A DNA stretch of 7,618 nucleotides, from positions 1-7,618 of the forward strand of contig CAJOKK010000098.1 in the NCBI GenBank assembly GCA_905235165.1, given 5' to 3'. A program made the position numbers and the translations under genes. The DNA is from an uncultured Atopobiaceae bacterium. GTDB taxonomy: Bacteria; Actinomycetota; Coriobacteriia; Coriobacteriales; Atopobiaceae. Shown piece by piece: positions 6,024 through 7,618 of this stretch. The notes below the pieces were generated by a model, which searched no databases, was not told where the DNA came from, and saw nothing but the letters and a program-made list of their open reading frames with translations. Positions within the stretch are counted from its first letter, which is position 1. Each line of letters opens with the position of its first letter.

Positions 6024-7343
6024 CTATGCTCCCAGCATCCCAATCGGCACGACATACACCCTATCGCCCGCCTGACGCGCATACTCCGACACGCCCACGA
6101 GCACCATCTTGAACTCGGGAGGTCGCGTCTGGGAACGAGGATTTGAGCAGATCTTCTTCTCTAGGCGATTCAGGTTCTCAATCGCGCTGTCCACCTTGTC
6201 CTCGCCGATCTTGATCTCAATCGCCGCCCATCGACCGTCCGAAAGCTCAATGATGGCGTCCGCCTCCAAGCCAGAGTCATCGTGGTAATAGCGCAAGGGC
6301 GTCGGACGAGCACCGGGAAGCGCACGAGCGTACACCGCAAGATCGCGCATGCACATATTCTCGAACACCAACCCGAAGGTTTGCCAATCCTCGATAAGGG
6401 ACTGGACCGACATCCCGAGCGCAGCAACCGCAAGAGAGGGATCCGTGAGGTAGCGTTTGGGCTTCGTGAGGAAGCGCTTCTTGGAACGGGCGGGAGGCGC
6501 CCAACCAGGAACTTCCTCCAGAAGATACAGCCTCTTCAAAAGCTGGAGGTACTTCGCAAGCGTCGTCTCGGAAATAAGCGCCTGAGGGTGTTCCTCTGCC
6601 CCATAGATATCCTGGGCGATGGTCGCATAGGTCGCGGACTGACCAAGATTTCGAGCAATCGAGCCCACAAGGCGCTCCGCGATGAATGAGTCGAGCCCTT
6701 GATCGGGCACCGTCTCGCTGAAAATGAGATCGAGATACGAACGCGCGACGAGTTGGGCGTCCTCGACGGAAGACTCGATTACCTCGGGCCATCCTCCCCG
6801 GCAGGCGAGCTCGACGAGCCGAGTCGCGTCCTTTTCACAGGTTCCCGGCTGGAAAGATCCCTCGAAAAGGCCCGCCAGAGAAACGCTCGCACGAGAGTCG
6901 CCTGACTCAGCAAGCGTCATCGGTGCCATGCGAATTCTTCCGATACGACCAGCGCCGCTATGCCTCTGTTCCTCGGCGTCCGAAGACTCGTCCCGCCTCT
7001 TCTTTGGAGAAGATGAACCCGTAAGAATCCAGGCGCCCTTCGTTCTGCGCACGGCGTCGATTTCGTGGCGCACCGCATCCCAGACTTGCGGAACGCGCTG
7101 CCATTCGTCAAGAACACGCGGGCGATCCCCCTGCAAAACGACGCTGGGGTCAACACGTGCCAGCTGTCGGGTGCTTTCCTGGTCAAGATAGGCGATTGAC
7201 GAAGCATGCTTCAGGGCGGACCAGGTCTTGCCGCACCATTTGGTGCCGACAATCTCGACGGCCCCGAAAACTCTCAGATATTGCTCGATCTGCGCGTCAA
7301 CGATGCGCGGCAAATAGCCCTCGGGAGTGATGTCTGCGCCCAT
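6024..7343 (-). CDS. AAA ATPase with C-terminal DUF4143 / nuclease-like domain
   Basis: A 439-residue protein of the widespread bacterial/archaeal ATPase family with an AAA_14-type N-terminal domain and DUF4143 at the C-terminus. The start ATG at 7343 has CGGAG (complement of 7351-7355) seven bases upstream. Walker A is GTKWCGKT (33-40), Walker B is PRVLDEW (75-81, D79/E80), and WILTGSSSP (105-113) is the sensor-type strand. A winged-helix-like middle (about 220-300, SETTLAKYLQLLKRLYLLEEV) leads to YLTDPSLAVAALG (298-310) and GLVFENMCMRDLAVYA (324-339). The end resembles a PD-(D/E)xK fold: YYHDDSGLEADAIIEL (352-367) with D362, and AIEIKIG (374-380) with E376 and K378. Members are often orphans of unknown function; DNA targeting and nuclease activity are inferred from the fold only. 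It is preceded by a 23-bp repeat array and followed 146 bases later by ligA. Confidence 0.85.
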   Translation of the reverse strand: MGADITPEGYLPRIVDAQIEQYLRVFGAVEIVGTKWCGKTWSALKHASSIAYLDQESTRQLARVDPSVVLQGDRPRVLDEWQRVPQVWDAVRHEIDAVRRTKGAWILTGSSSPKKRRDESSDAEEQRHSGAGRIGRIRMAPMTLAESGDSRASVSLAGLFEGSFQPGTCEKDATRLVELACRGGWPEVIESSVEDAQLVARSYLDLIFSETVPDQGLDSFIAERLVGSIARNLGQSATYATIAQDIYGAEEHPQALISETTLAKYLQLLKRLYLLEEVPGWAPPARSKKRFLTKPKRYLTDPSLAVAALGMSVQSLIEDWQTFGLVFENMCMRDLAVYARALPGARPTPLRYYHDDSGLEADAIIELSDGRWAAIEIKIGEDKVDSAIENLNRLEKKICSNPRSQTRPPEFKMVLVGVSEYARQAGDRVYVVPIGMLGA

Positions 7344-7370
7344 AGTTCATCTCCGTTCGAAGCGCCCGTA

Positions 7371-7406
7371 CAAGCGCATTCTACCACGCCTTTTAGAAAA
7401 TCCGAA
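7371..7406 (-). promoter_or_regulatory. Extended -10 promoter of the ATPase gene, overlapped by the repeat array
   Basis: On the minus strand TAGAAT (complement of 7378-7383) is preceded by TGG, giving an extended -10 (TGnTAGAAT, five of six in the hexamer). The position 17 bases upstream reads TTCGGA, a poor -35, and lies inside the promoter-proximal copy of the 23-bp repeat. The inferred start near 7371 leaves a leader of about 28 bases holding the ribosome-binding site. Confidence 0.55.
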
Positions 7407-7523
7407 TGTCTCGGTGTGGAAAATCCGAATGTCTCGGTGTGGAAAATCCGAATGTCTCGGTGTGGAAAATCCGAATGTTCCGGTGTGGAAAATCCGAATG
7501 TCTCGGTGTGGAAAATCCGGATG
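7396..7523. repeat. 23-bp tandem repeat array, five full copies plus one partial
   Basis: Contiguous 23-base units start at 7396, 7419, 7442, 7465 and 7488. Each begins GAAAATCCGAATG and ends TCTCGGTGTG. Four are identical; the one at 7465-7487 differs by two adjacent bases (TTCCGG for CTCGG context). A sixth, partial copy (7511-7523) keeps GAAAATCCGGATG and then diverges. CCGA and TCGG inside each unit are complementary around ATGTC. There are no spacers, so this is not a CRISPR array. It fills most of the space between the HMA gene end and the ATPase promoter. Confidence 0.95.
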
Positions 7524-7554
7524 GCAGGGATGGCGGCTCCCGTCTTGCAGGGCC

Positions 7555-7618
7555 TCAGCTCACGACGCTGGCATGATAGCCCGCGTCCTCGACGGCCTGC
7601 ACGAGCAGATCATCAGAG
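7555..7618 (-). CDS. Heavy-metal-associated (HMA) domain protein, C-terminal fragment
   Basis: The last 20 codons of a minus-strand gene run in from the right edge and stop at TGA (complement of 7555-7557). The residues SDDLLVQAVEDAGYHASVVS match the last helix and strand of the ferredoxin-like HMA fold used by copper chaperones (CopZ) and by N-terminal domains of copper-transporting P-type ATPases (pattern AVEDAGY). Ending right after this strand favours a small chaperone, but a longer protein with a terminal HMA domain is possible. The CxxC metal site lies outside the window. No convincing terminator is visible between it and the repeat array. Confidence 0.6.
   Translation of the reverse strand, partial: SDDLLVQAVEDAGYHASVVS

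Noticed and set aside
7396..7523. CRISPR array
   Set aside because: The 23-base units are directly contiguous with no spacers, and there are no cas genes in the window.

Overview
The window looks like a chromosomal segment of a high-GC actinobacterium of the Coriobacteriia type (Olsenella/Atopobium/Collinsella-like). This is inferred from the overall gene style: MscL with a C-terminal zinc ribbon, a VTC/DUF4956 pair, DUF4143 ATPases and GC-rich codon use. No rRNA or other taxonomic marker is present, so the placement is tentative.

Layout. Plus strand, left part: the 3' end of a D-aminoacyl-tRNA deacylase gene (dtd, to 157); mscL (265-684) with a good intrinsic terminator (707-736); and a zinc-dependent phospholipase C-like gene (823-1749) with its own sigma70-type promoter. 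A 259-bp gap follows between convergent genes (1750-2008). It holds no gene but is full of structure: about three copies of a 31/32-bp tandem repeat, a perfect 14-bp inverted repeat, and a 10-bp-arm hairpin. Everything to the right is on the minus strand. In transcription order (right to left) this is the 3' end of a heavy-metal-associated (HMA) domain protein (7555-7618), a 23-bp tandem repeat array (7396-7523), an AAA ATPase/DUF4143 gene (6024-7343), ligA (3684-5877, broken), a VTC polyphosphate-polymerase-like gene (2762-3559) and a DUF4956 membrane protein gene (2009-2695).

How the genes relate. The VTC and DUF4956 genes form a probable two-gene operon for polyphosphate synthesis at the membrane. 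MscL, Dtd and LigA are unrelated housekeeping functions. The ATPase is an orphan of uncertain role.

Most notable points. (1) ligA carries a lesion equivalent to an 8-nt deletion. It shifts the frame and removes the codon of the adenylated catalytic lysine, while the rest of the gene is preserved. In a normally essential gene this means a sequence/assembly error, a second ligase, or a very recent mutation. (2) The 23-bp array (five full copies plus a partial one) abuts the ATPase promoter, and its promoter-proximal copy lies in the -35 region, so it is a candidate operator or variable-number switch. (3) The convergent intergenic region combines tandem and inverted repeats that the neighbouring genes do not explain. 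The first two points are the best candidates for something undescribed; none proves a new system.
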